The translations under genes were made by a program, and so were the position numbers. Of a stretch of 20,235 nt of DNA, positions 1-7,172 are shown piece by piece; position 1 is the stretch's first letter; each line of letters starts with the position of its first letter. Source of the DNA: Actinomycetota bacterium (lineage in GTDB: Bacteria; Cyanobacteriota; Vampirovibrionia; Obscuribacterales; Obscuribacteraceae); contig CAJCIF010000390.1 of assembly GCA_903970355.1 (NCBI GenBank), positions 1 through 20,235 of the forward strand, written 5' to 3'. The notes under the pieces are model-generated. The model saw only the letters and a program-made list of their open reading frames with translations. It made no database searches and was not told the DNA's origin.

Positions 1-593
1 TGGCTGCGTTCGTCATAGGCGGTTATACCGAACTGTTCGCAAATTTGTTTTGTGGCATCCAGCATGCGATCGAGCGGCTCGGGCTGGATTGGACAGTGCT
101 TTATATTGACGAGTTCGTGCGAATCCTGCTGATAATATCCAGCCAGAATGCGCGTTGATTTATTGGGATGGCGCACTGGGAATTGCACTTTATTGCGGTA
201 GAAGAATTGAAAAGATGGGTCTGCGCCAATCGGTTCTTGCACCAAATCTGGTGACAATTTACCAATATGCACAAGAGACTGCTTTACTATGTCCTTCTTG
301 GCTTTGAGCTGCGCTTCATAACTTATGTGCTGCCATTGGCAGCCGCCGCAGACTTTGAATATTTTGCAAAATGGCTCTATGCGATCTGGAGACGGCGTCA
401 GAATTTTGCTGATTTTGCCGCGTGCAAATTTTGATCGCACATCAAAGAGTTCGACTTCTGCTTTGTCTTGAAGTGCGGCCCGATTTATAAAAACCGGGAT
501 ACCAATATCCTTGGATACACCTTCGCCGCCGGGGGCGATTGAGGAAACACTAAGTTGGACTAGCTGGCCCTTGTGGAATTGTTGTTCTTTCAT
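1..593 (-). CDS. rlmD: 23S rRNA (uracil-5-)-methyltransferase, RlmD/RumA family (partial, C-terminus off window)
   Basis: About 197 codons from an ATG at 593 read off the left edge, so the catalytic SAM domain is outside the window. Residues 5-65 look like a TRAM RNA-binding domain (PGGEGVSKD, then a short beta-barrel pattern ending FARGKISKIL). A 4Fe-4S cysteine set follows: C76, C82 and C85 in CKIFKVCGGCQW, plus C167 in NIKHCPIQ. That spacing is the signature of RumA/RlmD-type enzymes, which use SAM to make 5-methyluridine in 23S rRNA. FYRNKVQFPV at about 131-140 also fits the family. The target base (U1939 versus U747, or both as in RlmCD) cannot be told from this part. The gene is divergent from the downstream nuclease gene and shares a 95-bp intergenic region with it. 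Confidence 0.9.
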   Translation of the reverse strand, partial: MKEQQFHKGQLVQLSVSSIAPGGEGVSKDIGIPVFINRAALQDKAEVELFDVRSKFARGKISKILTPSPDRIEPFCKIFKVCGGCQWQHISYEAQLKAKKDIVKQSLVHIGKLSPDLVQEPIGADPSFQFFYRNKVQFPVRHPNKSTRILAGYYQQDSHELVNIKHCPIQPEPLDRMLDATKQICEQFGITAYDERS

Positions 594-688
594 GCGAGTA
601 TTTTAATAGACTTGGTATCTCATTGGCCATTGAACCTTTTCACCTTGCTAAACGTTGATTTCTCAAATATGCTCACTACCCGAGGTTT

Positions 689-1933
689 ATGATGCCAATA
701 CAGCTTATTCATGTCTCAGATATCCATTTTGGATCCGGTGAGTCTCACGGCTATGTGGATGCCGAAACCGGTTTAAATGTCCGCTTTCAAGATTTCGTCA
801 AAGCGCTTGAGAAAGTCGTTGATTACGCCATAAAGGTGGATGCCGATGTCTTTCTTTTTTCCGGTGATGCTTACAAAAACGCTTCACCTGAGCCTGTTTA
901 CCAGAAAATGTTCGCACGGGAATTAAAGCGGCTCTCTGATGCAGATATACAAACGGTACTGGTGGTCGGCAATCATGACCAAATTCTGCGCGGTAGCAGC
1001 AGTCATGCCATGTCGGTATTCCAAAGTTTGGAAGTGCCAGGCGTTATTACAGTAGACAAGCCCATGTCGTTGAAACTTTCTACCAAACGTGGGGAGTTGC
1101 AAATTGTCGGCTTGCCGCACGTCACGCGGCATCATTTAATGACGCTCGAAAAGTATGCGAATCTGCCCGCAGCACAACTTGATACTTTGCTTGTTGAGCA
1201 TGTTGCTTCTTTGTTGAGTGGCTACTACGAAGAGTTGGATCCCGATGTGCCAACCGTTGTTACAGCTCACATGACGGTAGATCGCGCAGTTGCCGGTATC
1301 GAACAGGAGTTACTCATTGGATACACGCTTACTTTCCCCTCTGATATTTTCATGGATCGCAGAGTCGATTACGTAGCGTTAGGTCACGTCCACCGTCATC
1401 AAATAATTCAAAAATCAGACCCGGCAATTGTGTACGCTGGTAGCCTTGAACGAGTCGACTTTGGCGAAGAGAAAGAAGACAAAGGTTTTGTGCACGTCGA
1501 ATTGGAACGCAGCAAAACGAAATATGCGTTTCACTCAATAGATCCAAGACCATTCGTTACCGTCGATTTGGATCTTGTCGGCAAAGAAAACCCAACTGAA
1601 TTGATCTGCCAGAAATTGGAAAAGGCAGTTCAACAAGGTTGTGTCCTTCGAGTGCGTTACAGAGTCAATCAAGAACAATTAGATCAGATCGACGAAGTGC
1701 GCATCCGCTCTTATGCGAAGATGGCAATGACGGCAAAAATTCAACCCGAAATTGTACCGTCACAAAGTCGGTCAAGATTGCCACAACTCAATGAAAGTAT
1801 CATCGCATCACCCATGGTGGCGTTGTCTACTTACCTGGAAGAACTGGCACCGAATAGAAAAGATGTCTTAATGGAAAAAGCGCGAAACGTTATGGACGAA
1901 ATTGCGGCGGAGCTGCATTCGACAGATTCGTAA
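689..1933 (+). CDS. sbcD: SbcD-like DNA repair metallophosphoesterase/nuclease
   Basis: The calcineurin-like phosphoesterase motifs occur in order: D11-x-H13 (SDIHFG), G59-D60 (FSGD), G94-N95-H96-D97, H194 (VTAHMT) and G232-H233-V234-H235. These coordinate two metals in the Mre11/SbcD family. The length of 414 aa and the C-terminal capping region after about residue 280 match SbcD, the nuclease subunit of the SbcCD complex that processes hairpins and DNA ends. There is no sbcC ATPase gene next to it: upstream is the divergent rRNA methyltransferase, downstream a convergent kinase fragment only 7 bp away. Two adjacent ATG codons (689 and 692) are possible starts; GAGG at 682-685 is better spaced for 692. 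A different metallophosphoesterase role is possible without SbcC. Confidence 0.82.
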   Translation: MMPIQLIHVSDIHFGSGESHGYVDAETGLNVRFQDFVKALEKVVDYAIKVDADVFLFSGDAYKNASPEPVYQKMFARELKRLSDADIQTVLVVGNHDQILRGSSSHAMSVFQSLEVPGVITVDKPMSLKLSTKRGELQIVGLPHVTRHHLMTLEKYANLPAAQLDTLLVEHVASLLSGYYEELDPDVPTVVTAHMTVDRAVAGIEQELLIGYTLTFPSDIFMDRRVDYVALGHVHRHQIIQKSDPAIVYAGSLERVDFGEEKEDKGFVHVELERSKTKYAFHSIDPRPFVTVDLDLVGKENPTELICQKLEKAVQQGCVLRVRYRVNQEQLDQIDEVRIRSYAKMAMTAKIQPEIVPSQSRSRLPQLNESIIASPMVALSTYLEELAPNRKDVLMEKARNVMDEIAAELHSTDS

Positions 1934-1940
1934 AAGGCTT

Positions 1941-2234
1941 TTAGAACTGACTCGGCTTTTCAGCGAATACAGCAAAAACGATGCCATCTGGAGTTTGGCC
2001 AAAGTCGAGTGGCGGGCCCTCTGGTCCTAAATCTTGTAGGGCGCTTTGCCTTTTGATTGTGTGGGTGAAACGCATTATTGCTTCCGGAGAATTACTCTTT
2101 AGTGTTCTCACAAGCACATTTCTAGGCACAATTTTTTGATATGCCAAATAATTGACGAAATCCTGGTCGCTTGAGATTACTTTCAGTATCTCGTAGGCAT
2201 CCCCAACCACTTTCCCGATCAAATCATTTTCCAT
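1941..2234 (-). pseudogene. Ser/Thr protein kinase N-lobe fragment, degenerate
   Basis: This 97-residue ORF reads like the first third of a PknB/Hanks-type kinase: LIGKVVGDAYEILKVI at 5-20 matches the usual lead-in to the glycine-rich loop, SPEAIMRFTHTIKRQSAL at 49-66 matches the region before and through helix C, and LDFGQTPDGIVFAVFAE at 76-92 matches strands 4-5. Key residues are lost: the GxGxxG loop is SSDQDF, and the AxK lysine motif reads VLVR. The frame stops right after the hinge, so the whole catalytic C-lobe is missing. A GGTGA sequence sits about 6 nt before the ATG, so it may still be translated. It is either decayed or a tiny kinase-derived pseudodomain; which one is not decidable here. 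It is convergent with the SbcD-like gene. Confidence 0.62.
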
Positions 2235-2315
2235 TAATTGTCACCGCTCTATGTATGGGTCAGTCATTATATCTACTGCGGTTAAAATACCAAAGGGTGA
2301 CGTTGAGGAAAGAAC

Positions 2316-2510
2316 ATGCGCAAATCCTATAAAACTTACAGTATTGGTCTATTCATAGCTTGGGGAATTGCTCTGGCTCTCATTTGGTGCCTTAAGGGCG
2401 GCACAGCTTTAGAATCCGCGTCCAAGGTATGTATGGGATTCTTCCTGGGTTGGATATCAACAACTATCGCTCGGAATGTCTATCCTAAAGAGCGAGGACT
2501 GCTTGGTTAA
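2316..2510 (+). CDS. small membrane protein, unknown function
   Basis: This is a 64-residue protein with two hydrophobic stretches, about residues 9-25 (SIGLFIAWGIALALIWCL) and 38-52 (CMGFFLGWISTTIA), and a basic N-terminus (MRKSYK), suggesting a two-helix inner-membrane protein. GAGGAAAG at 2305-2312 precedes the ATG at good spacing, so translation is well supported. The stop lies 5 bp before the fosX ATG, so the two are probably cotranscribed. I do not recognise the family and would not assign a role in fosfomycin resistance from position alone. Confidence 0.7.
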   Translation: MRKSYKTYSIGLFIAWGIALALIWCLKGGTALESASKVCMGFFLGWISTTIARNVYPKERGLLG

Positions 2511-2515
2511 TCACG

Positions 2516-2929
2516 ATGATACAGGGCATCAGTCACATTACGTTCATTGTGAGAGACTTGGAGAAGATGACTAAGCTCCTCACGGTTGTATTTGACGCGA
2601 AGGAAGTCTATTCCAGTGGAGAAAAAACTTTTTCTATCTCAAAGGAAAAGTTTTTTCTGGTAAACGGACTATGGATTGCAATCATGGAAGGACAACCTTT
2701 GTCGGAGAAGACATATAACCATGTTGCTTTTCAGATAAAAGACGATGATTTAGACAAAATGGCACTCCGAATAAAGACTCTCGGTTTAGAAGTAAGAGAG
2801 GCACGGAGTCGAATAGAAGGTGAAGGTAACTCCTTGTACTTTTACGATTTCGACAACCATCTGTTTGAACTGCATACGGGAACACTCGATCAGCGGTTAA
2901 AAAGTTATTCTCACGCAAAAACAGAATGA
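2516..2929 (+). CDS. fosX: FosX-type fosfomycin resistance epoxide hydrolase
   Basis: This is a VOC-superfamily protein of 137 aa, the usual FosX size. From memory of the family it is very close to FosX: SHITFIVRDL at the N-terminus, FSISKEKFFLVNGLWIAIME in the middle, TYNHVAFQI and YFYDFDNHLFELHTGTL at the end. The metal ligands fall at the textbook positions: H7, H69 and E118. The FosX general base, E44, is present, which separates it from the thiol transferases FosA and FosB. FosX enzymes are Mn-dependent and add water to the epoxide of fosfomycin. The ATG follows the small membrane gene by 5 bp and has no strong SD of its own, suggesting coupling. The TGA stop is in frame with the next gene, 15 bp before its preferred ATG. 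Function is inferred from residues only. Confidence 0.92.
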   Translation: MIQGISHITFIVRDLEKMTKLLTVVFDAKEVYSSGEKTFSISKEKFFLVNGLWIAIMEGQPLSEKTYNHVAFQIKDDDLDKMALRIKTLGLEVREARSRIEGEGNSLYFYDFDNHLFELHTGTLDQRLKSYSHAKTE

Positions 2930-2944
2930 GGGTTGAGGGATGCT

Positions 2945-3892
2945 ATGAATGCGATAAGAAAACTTAGACACTTTGCCATTCTAGCGCTAGTAACCCTCTT
3001 TATTGAAGCGGGAATTGCAACGGGTTATGAGCAGGCTTCGGAAAGTCTCAACCCACAAAAAACATGGTTGTTTGCGGTAGGAATTCTCACTTTTGCTAAT
3101 AACGCTTCATGGGATTCAAGCAATCGCCGCGATTCCCAGATCGTTTCATTGTTTAGCAGTCGAGGTCTACCCGATGGGCACATCAGTTATATAGCAGACC
3201 GACGAGGAACTCTTGCAAACATCAAAGGCGCACTCGGTCCATTTTTGGAACGATCGCAGCAGGGAGACTTTCTAATTCACTACTACACGGGCCACGGCGG
3301 CGTGGGATCTTTTGAAACTACCAATGGTGGCAGCTACAATCATGCTTTTATTGCCAAACAAATCACAAGCAAATTTAACGGAAAGCAAGTGTTGCTATTG
3401 GGAGATTGCTGCGACTCCGGTTCTCTTGAAGATGTCGTGAAAAACGCTTCTGGCCCAATTGCATTTGCTTGTCTGAGCTCTTCTTCAAGAACGGAAAGCG
3501 GAAACGGCCGTTGGACTTTTAGCCAAGCAGTTCTTGATGGTTTGCGAGGTGAACCATACGTTGATCTCAACGGTGACGGTTACATAACAATCGATGAGAT
3601 TGCCGCGCACGTAAAGCACGACATCCGAGTCTACGAAAACAATCATTCGATTTATAGAAAGACTTCTGATTTCAACGGCAAAATGGTTTTAGCAAAGACG
3701 AATTCATCGGGCCGACGAGAACCTGAGCCAGTAAGAGTCTTGTATCACTCCAAGTGGTGGAAAGCCAAATTAATGGAACGCAGTGGTAACAAAGCACGAA
3801 TTCGCTGGATCCAGCTTGGATATGATTCACGTGATCAGGACATATGGGTCAATTTGGATCGCATACGGCCCATCTCAGATCGCGGGACCTAG
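2945..3892 (+). CDS. exported caspase-like (clan CD) protease with EF-hand and C-terminal Tudor/Agenet-like domain
   Basis: A 315-aa protein in three parts. Residues 1-27 are a basic then hydrophobic segment (signal peptide or anchor). Residues 40-250 form a caspase/metacaspase p20-like fold: strand TWLFAVGI, catalytic His in HYYTGHGG (H117) and catalytic Cys in LLGDCCDSG (C156, aligned with the C of the usual DxCxSG). A canonical 12-residue EF-hand loop, DLNGDGYITIDE, lies at 207-218 with D207, N209, D211 and E218 placed to bind calcium. Residues 262-310 (VRVLYHSKWWKAKLME to IWVNLDRIRPI) resemble a Tudor/Agenet barrel. I chose ATG 2945 over an upstream TTG at 2933 because GAGG at 2935-2938 is spaced 6 nt from it. 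It is probably the last gene of the group with fosX. Substrate is unknown. Confidence 0.8.
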   Translation: MNAIRKLRHFAILALVTLFIEAGIATGYEQASESLNPQKTWLFAVGILTFANNASWDSSNRRDSQIVSLFSSRGLPDGHISYIADRRGTLANIKGALGPFLERSQQGDFLIHYYTGHGGVGSFETTNGGSYNHAFIAKQITSKFNGKQVLLLGDCCDSGSLEDVVKNASGPIAFACLSSSSRTESGNGRWTFSQAVLDGLRGEPYVDLNGDGYITIDEIAAHVKHDIRVYENNHSIYRKTSDFNGKMVLAKTNSSGRREPEPVRVLYHSKWWKAKLMERSGNKARIRWIQLGYDSRDQDIWVNLDRIRPISDRGT

Positions 3893-4039
3893 CTCGAAAA
3901 AAACGAAACCTTTCATAGCGGCACCATGGGGAAACTCCCCAATTAGCATGTGTGTTGGTGCTTGCATCATATATGGTTCCAGTACATAATCGAGTCTCAG
4001 CCTACTTTCAGTACCTTCTCCCCTGAGGCTTGATTTACC
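3893..4039. other. intergenic region upstream of the metal-handling pair
   Basis: This 147-bp gap separates two + strand units. It contains a small hairpin, GGGGA-AAC-TCCCC at 3928-3940, without a following T-tract, so it is only a weak terminator candidate. I see no convincing Fur/Zur/MerR-type palindrome or sigma-70 promoter. GAGG at 4025-4028 lies 11 nt before the MerC-family ATG. Confidence 0.3.
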
Positions 4040-4549
4040 ATGAGTGATCATCCGACTACTCATTTGCCGGATTTTTCGGCGCGCATCCACGATAAAGAGA
4101 TTACCAACGAGCAGGCTTGCTGTAGCTGTCCTTCCGTGCAGGAAACTATCTTCAAAAATATGGATTCCTTAGGCGTAGGAGCATCTTCCCTATGCGCTGT
4201 GCACTGTTTCCTGATGCCGTTTGTAATAGCTGGCTTGTCGATGATTGGAGTCCATTTTATTCAGCATGACACCACCCACATGGTTCTTGCTTTCTTCGTT
4301 CTGTTTTTCTGTCTTATGGCCGTAATTCCTGGATACAGGCGTCATGGCAATAAGAACGTGGTGGCAACTATGTTTCTAGGAGTGTCGCTTGTTATGTTTG
4401 CGACATTCGTAGCTGAATCATTATTTGGTGAGGGCGGTGAGTTGCCGATCATGACGCTAGGAAATGCGCTCGTTATTACGGCCCACCTTCTTAATCGAAT
4501 ACATATCAAACTTGCTGCTGCCGCATCAATCAAACAAGTACTAACTTAA
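4040..4549 (+). CDS. MerC-domain membrane protein (metal ion uptake/handling)
   Basis: This 169-aa protein has a 40-residue soluble N-terminus with a cysteine cluster (ACCSC: C27, C28, C30), then about four transmembrane segments. The MerC signature is clear: MDSLGVGASSLCAVHC at 41-56 with C52 and C56 in the first helix, GYRRHGN near the middle, and LVITAHLLNRIH near the end. MerC proteins of mercury-resistance operons carry metal across the inner membrane through such a Cys pair, while chromosomal members are often linked to other metals. No merA, merR, merP or merT is nearby, so mercury resistance should not be assumed. The next gene, 16 bp downstream, encodes a His-rich metal-binding protein, which supports a joint role in zinc or similar metal handling. 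Confidence 0.85.
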   Translation: MSDHPTTHLPDFSARIHDKEITNEQACCSCPSVQETIFKNMDSLGVGASSLCAVHCFLMPFVIAGLSMIGVHFIQHDTTHMVLAFFVLFFCLMAVIPGYRRHGNKNVVATMFLGVSLVMFATFVAESLFGEGGELPIMTLGNALVITAHLLNRIHIKLAAAASIKQVLT

Positions 4550-4565
4550 ACTGGAGGAAACCCTT

Positions 4566-4730
4566 ATGAGTTGCAAAATACATCAAAACCACGATCACGT
4601 GCACGGTGCTAACTGTGGACATGAAGCCATTCAACACGACGATCACATTGACTATCTACACGACGGGCACCTACACCATCAACATGGCGACCATGTGGAT
4701 GAACATGCTATTCCGGAGCTTGAGTCCTAG
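4566..4730 (+). CDS. small histidine-rich metal-binding protein
   Basis: A 54-codon ORF (ATG 4566, TAG 4728-4730) with a very strong ribosome binding site, GGAGGAAA at 4553-4560. The product has 14 histidines, two cysteines and many Asp/Glu, including HDHVHGANCGHEAIQH and YLHDGHLHHQHGDHVDEH, with no hydrophobic segment. This looks like a cytosolic metal chaperone or buffer. Short proteins with repeated GHEAI-H-DH and YLHDGHLHHxHGDHxDEH blocks are, as I recall, a recurrent family found beside zinc-regulated genes, sometimes misnamed zinc transporter permease. Here it is 16 bp behind a MerC-family gene and almost certainly in the same transcript. Zinc is the most likely ligand, but Ni, Cu or Co are possible. 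Confidence 0.85.
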   Translation: MSCKIHQNHDHVHGANCGHEAIQHDDHIDYLHDGHLHHQHGDHVDEHAIPELES

Positions 4731-4738
4731 AAACACTC

Positions 4739-5788
4739 TCATTTTCTGCGATTATTGGAGGAATCTTTTCCTATAAGCTTAAGCTGTGGGGATTGTAAAA
4801 CTGCTCTTTGAACGAAGTTGTTCTTAAGCTCAAGCCCTTTTGCTTTTCGATCTTCAAACTGCTTTTTAATTTCTTTGTGGCCAAAAAGTCCCTTGGACCT
4901 AAATAGTGGTGGCAGGTATGCGCGCCACAAAAGCAGGTAGCTTTGATCGTCAGCACTCAAAATAGAGATATCTGAGCCAAAGTTACGGATGTTTGTGATT
5001 CTATTCCAACTCACTAACCGCTCACCGGCACTGTTACGTATAAAGATGCCGTTCGGTCCGACTCTCAGGAGACTTGGTACTTTAGAGACAAGCAAACGCA
5101 TACCTGCAAGAAGTAAGACGTTGAACCCTATCAGAAAAATTGTGACTCCCAACGCGTTTGGCTGAATCCCACTGAGCAGCGGTCTCAATATCGAAACATT
5201 GACTGCCACCATTATTGAAACTATTGGAAGTAAGCTTGCCTGATTAAAGCCTTCACGCCGCAACAAAGCTAAGTCGTAGTTCTCTGGTCTGTTTTGCTGT
5301 TTGCGTTTGATCGCGGAGAAGCACTCATCTGCTCTCTCCATGTTTTGCGGGAAGAAGAAGTCGCCCTGCTTTGTACAGACGACGAATTCCTTGGTGCTTG
5401 TCGGGAACGTTTCAGAAATTTCGTGCCAGGGAACCAAAGTCTGCTTGAAAAGCGATTTGAATGTTATTCCTGAATCATTCATTGTTATCAAAAGACTGCG
5501 CTTTTTGTGCTGATTTGCGGCTGATAGCAAAATTGCACCGATTACCAGCCAAGTTAGAAAAGCTAACGACAAGACTATTCCGAGCCCGTGAACGACTGGT
5601 GGTGTTAACTTATTTCCAGTTACAGCCATGTAAATGAGCAGCGCAGCGCCAAATGGCATTGTCGCCAAAAACATAATGCAAGGTAACGCAGGCTCTTGTT
5701 GCCAGAAGCGCCACCATGTTTTTAGCGCTTCGCCTTGAAGTTTATAGACCTGATTATTGTTCGCGAGATTTTGAAGATTGCTGCCCAT
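4739..5788 (-). CDS. membrane protein with duplicated TM-pair plus PH-like module
   Basis: 349 aa, apparently built from two similar halves. Each half has a pair of hydrophobic helices (about 36-56 and 66-90; about 180-205 and 215-237) followed by a short beta-rich segment of bacterial PH style: LLITMNDSGITFKSLFKQ-LVPWHEI at about 98-123, and LLRVGPNGIFIRNSAG-RLVSWNRI at about 240-265. The shared pattern (hydrophobic start, N/DSGI/NGIF, basic strand, VPW/VSW plus I) suggests internal duplication. The C-terminus is basic (KKQFEDRKAKGLELKN). I do not recognise a named family; bPH-domain membrane proteins in general have poorly known roles. ATG at 5788 has only a weak AGG upstream. It converges with the His-rich gene, 8 bp away. 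Confidence 0.72.
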   Translation of the reverse strand: MGSNLQNLANNNQVYKLQGEALKTWWRFWQQEPALPCIMFLATMPFGAALLIYMAVTGNKLTPPVVHGLGIVLSLAFLTWLVIGAILLSAANQHKKRSLLITMNDSGITFKSLFKQTLVPWHEISETFPTSTKEFVVCTKQGDFFFPQNMERADECFSAIKRKQQNRPENYDLALLRREGFNQASLLPIVSIMVAVNVSILRPLLSGIQPNALGVTIFLIGFNVLLLAGMRLLVSKVPSLLRVGPNGIFIRNSAGERLVSWNRITNIRNFGSDISILSADDQSYLLLWRAYLPPLFRSKGLFGHKEIKKQFEDRKAKGLELKNNFVQRAVLQSPQLKLIGKDSSNNRRK

Positions 5789-5855
5789 GGTAGAGCCTGA
5801 ATTGGTGGTAGGAAAGTATCATAGCTAAGAACCTCATGACAACATTAACCCTTCG

Positions 5856-6851
5856 CTATTTCTTAAGTTCCAAAGCTTGTCCGAGGCCGTTTGCGCCAGT
5901 CAAAGTTTTCGGCGGAGCTTCGTCGCATAAGTTTTCGACTGCCACCTTTTTTGACTGGCCTTCAGCCATAACCAGAGCAAGGCCTGCAAGCAGCGTTACC
6001 GCACCTAATATCATCTGGGCGGAAAGTGTTTCCTGAAATACTATTGATGCCAATATTGCTGCGCAAACTGGCTCTAGAAGCGTCGTTAAAGCTACGGTGT
6101 TGGAGGGAAACGTTTTGAGCGAAGCGTTCAAAAATGTGTGTCCCAATAGCTGGGTAATGATTGCCGTTGCTACAATGCCGGACCAAGATTCGATATCGGT
6201 GCCAGGTATTTTTTCTTGAACTGCAATTGCAGCTATCCAAAGAAAAATGGCCGCCCATGAATATGTTCGCGTGATTATGGTCAACGTCGAATATTGGTGA
6301 GTGACTGAGCGAATCGCAATCAAATAAAAGGCAAAAACTATGGCACCAAATGCAGCAATAATCTCCCCAAAGAACGCACCGTTAGTGGTTTCGATCTTTA
6401 CTATGGATGGTATGCCGCAGACGAAAATTATCGTTCCGACCGCCGAAACTGCCATTCCAAACCAGAATATTGTTGTTGTTTTCCTTTTTAAAATTATGGA
6501 GTCGTATAACCCTGTCCACAAAGGTGATGTCGAAAGAAGCAATGTCGCGGATGCAATGCTCACATGACAAAGAGCAATCATCCAGGATGCGAAATGCGCA
6601 GCTAGCGCCATTCCACATAGTGCCAGGAGCAACTCGTGTTTGTATTTCAGTTTTTTACGATGGCCGGAGAGGGCGGCGAAGCTGAGCACAATCAGAGATG
6701 CGATCGTTAATCGGAGCGCTGATACCATTATTGGTCCTGTTCCATGCATTGCATATCTGGCGAAAATGCCGGATGCGCCTATTGCAAGTTGTGACCCAAA
6801 CAAAATTCCGTAGGCGCGTAGAGACGCCTGAGCGTTGAGCTTAGTTTTCAT
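5856..6851 (-). CDS. EamA-family (DMT superfamily) transporter
   Basis: 331 aa with about ten hydrophobic segments arranged as two EamA repeats, typical of the 10-TMS drug/metabolite exporters. Recognisable features include GIFARYAMHGTGPIMVSALR near the N-terminus, the long first-repeat helices AHFASWMIALCHVSIASATLL, and FPSNTVALTTLLEPVCAAILA in the second repeat, the usual position of the LEP motif. These proteins export amino acids, purines or other small metabolites; the substrate cannot be read from sequence. I chose ATG 6851 because GGGGA (plus-strand 6860-6864) is 8 nt upstream; a TTG at 6881 would add ten residues but has no SD. The C-terminus after the last helix is a soluble tail of about 30 residues. 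Confidence 0.88.
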   Translation of the reverse strand: MKTKLNAQASLRAYGILFGSQLAIGASGIFARYAMHGTGPIMVSALRLTIASLIVLSFAALSGHRKKLKYKHELLLALCGMALAAHFASWMIALCHVSIASATLLLSTSPLWTGLYDSIILKRKTTTIFWFGMAVSAVGTIIFVCGIPSIVKIETTNGAFFGEIIAAFGAIVFAFYLIAIRSVTHQYSTLTIITRTYSWAAIFLWIAAIAVQEKIPGTDIESWSGIVATAIITQLLGHTFLNASLKTFPSNTVALTTLLEPVCAAILASIVFQETLSAQMILGAVTLLAGLALVMAEGQSKKVAVENLCDEAPPKTLTGANGLGQALELKK

Positions 6852-7172
6852 GTCGTTTTTCCCCAGTCGGGCGAAAGCCAATGCTTAGCCCGCAGCAAAA
6901 GTAAGTGAAATCCCTTTTGGCTGGGTAACAGAAGGCTGAGGCACGGAAGCATCCACCGCGCTAGACAAGCGCGCCAGGTTTTTTAGTCAGCTCTCAGTTA
7001 CCTGATTACTGGGGAGGTGGAAGAACGCAGTGCAAAAATTTCATAGTAATTAGAGTTTGGCGCAACTGCTTTATCTTGTCAATCTGAAGTGACGTTTTGC
7101 TTGCATCTTAATTGCGTGGCTGCTATTTTTTCGGCAACCTCAATGTCTGGACTACTTATAAGGGATAAAAAT
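6852..7172. promoter_or_regulatory. 321-bp divergent intergenic region with potential RNA structure
   Basis: The region lies between the leftward transporter and rightward YetF-like gene, so it must hold both promoters. It contains a perfect 6-bp hairpin, CGCGCT-AGACA-AGCGCG at 6957-6973, followed 4 nt later by a T6 run. It also holds outer complementary segments: GGTAA (6924-6928) with TTACC (6997-7001), and CTGAG (6936-6940) with CTCAG (6992-6996). Together they could fold a nested structure of about 80 nt on either strand. I could not match it to a riboswitch consensus that I know. No ORF in it looks real. Confidence 0.35.

Noticed and set aside
4040..4549. A mercury-resistance operon.
   Set aside because: Only the MerC-type protein is present. 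There is no MerR, MerT, MerP or MerA, and the partner is His-rich, so mercury is not supported.
6880..7045. Glycine, TPP, guanidine or yybP-ykoY type riboswitch.
   Set aside because: Isolated fragments such as CTGAGA or AAAAGGGA on the minus strand recall such motifs, but the conserved cores are absent, so only a generic structured region is reported.
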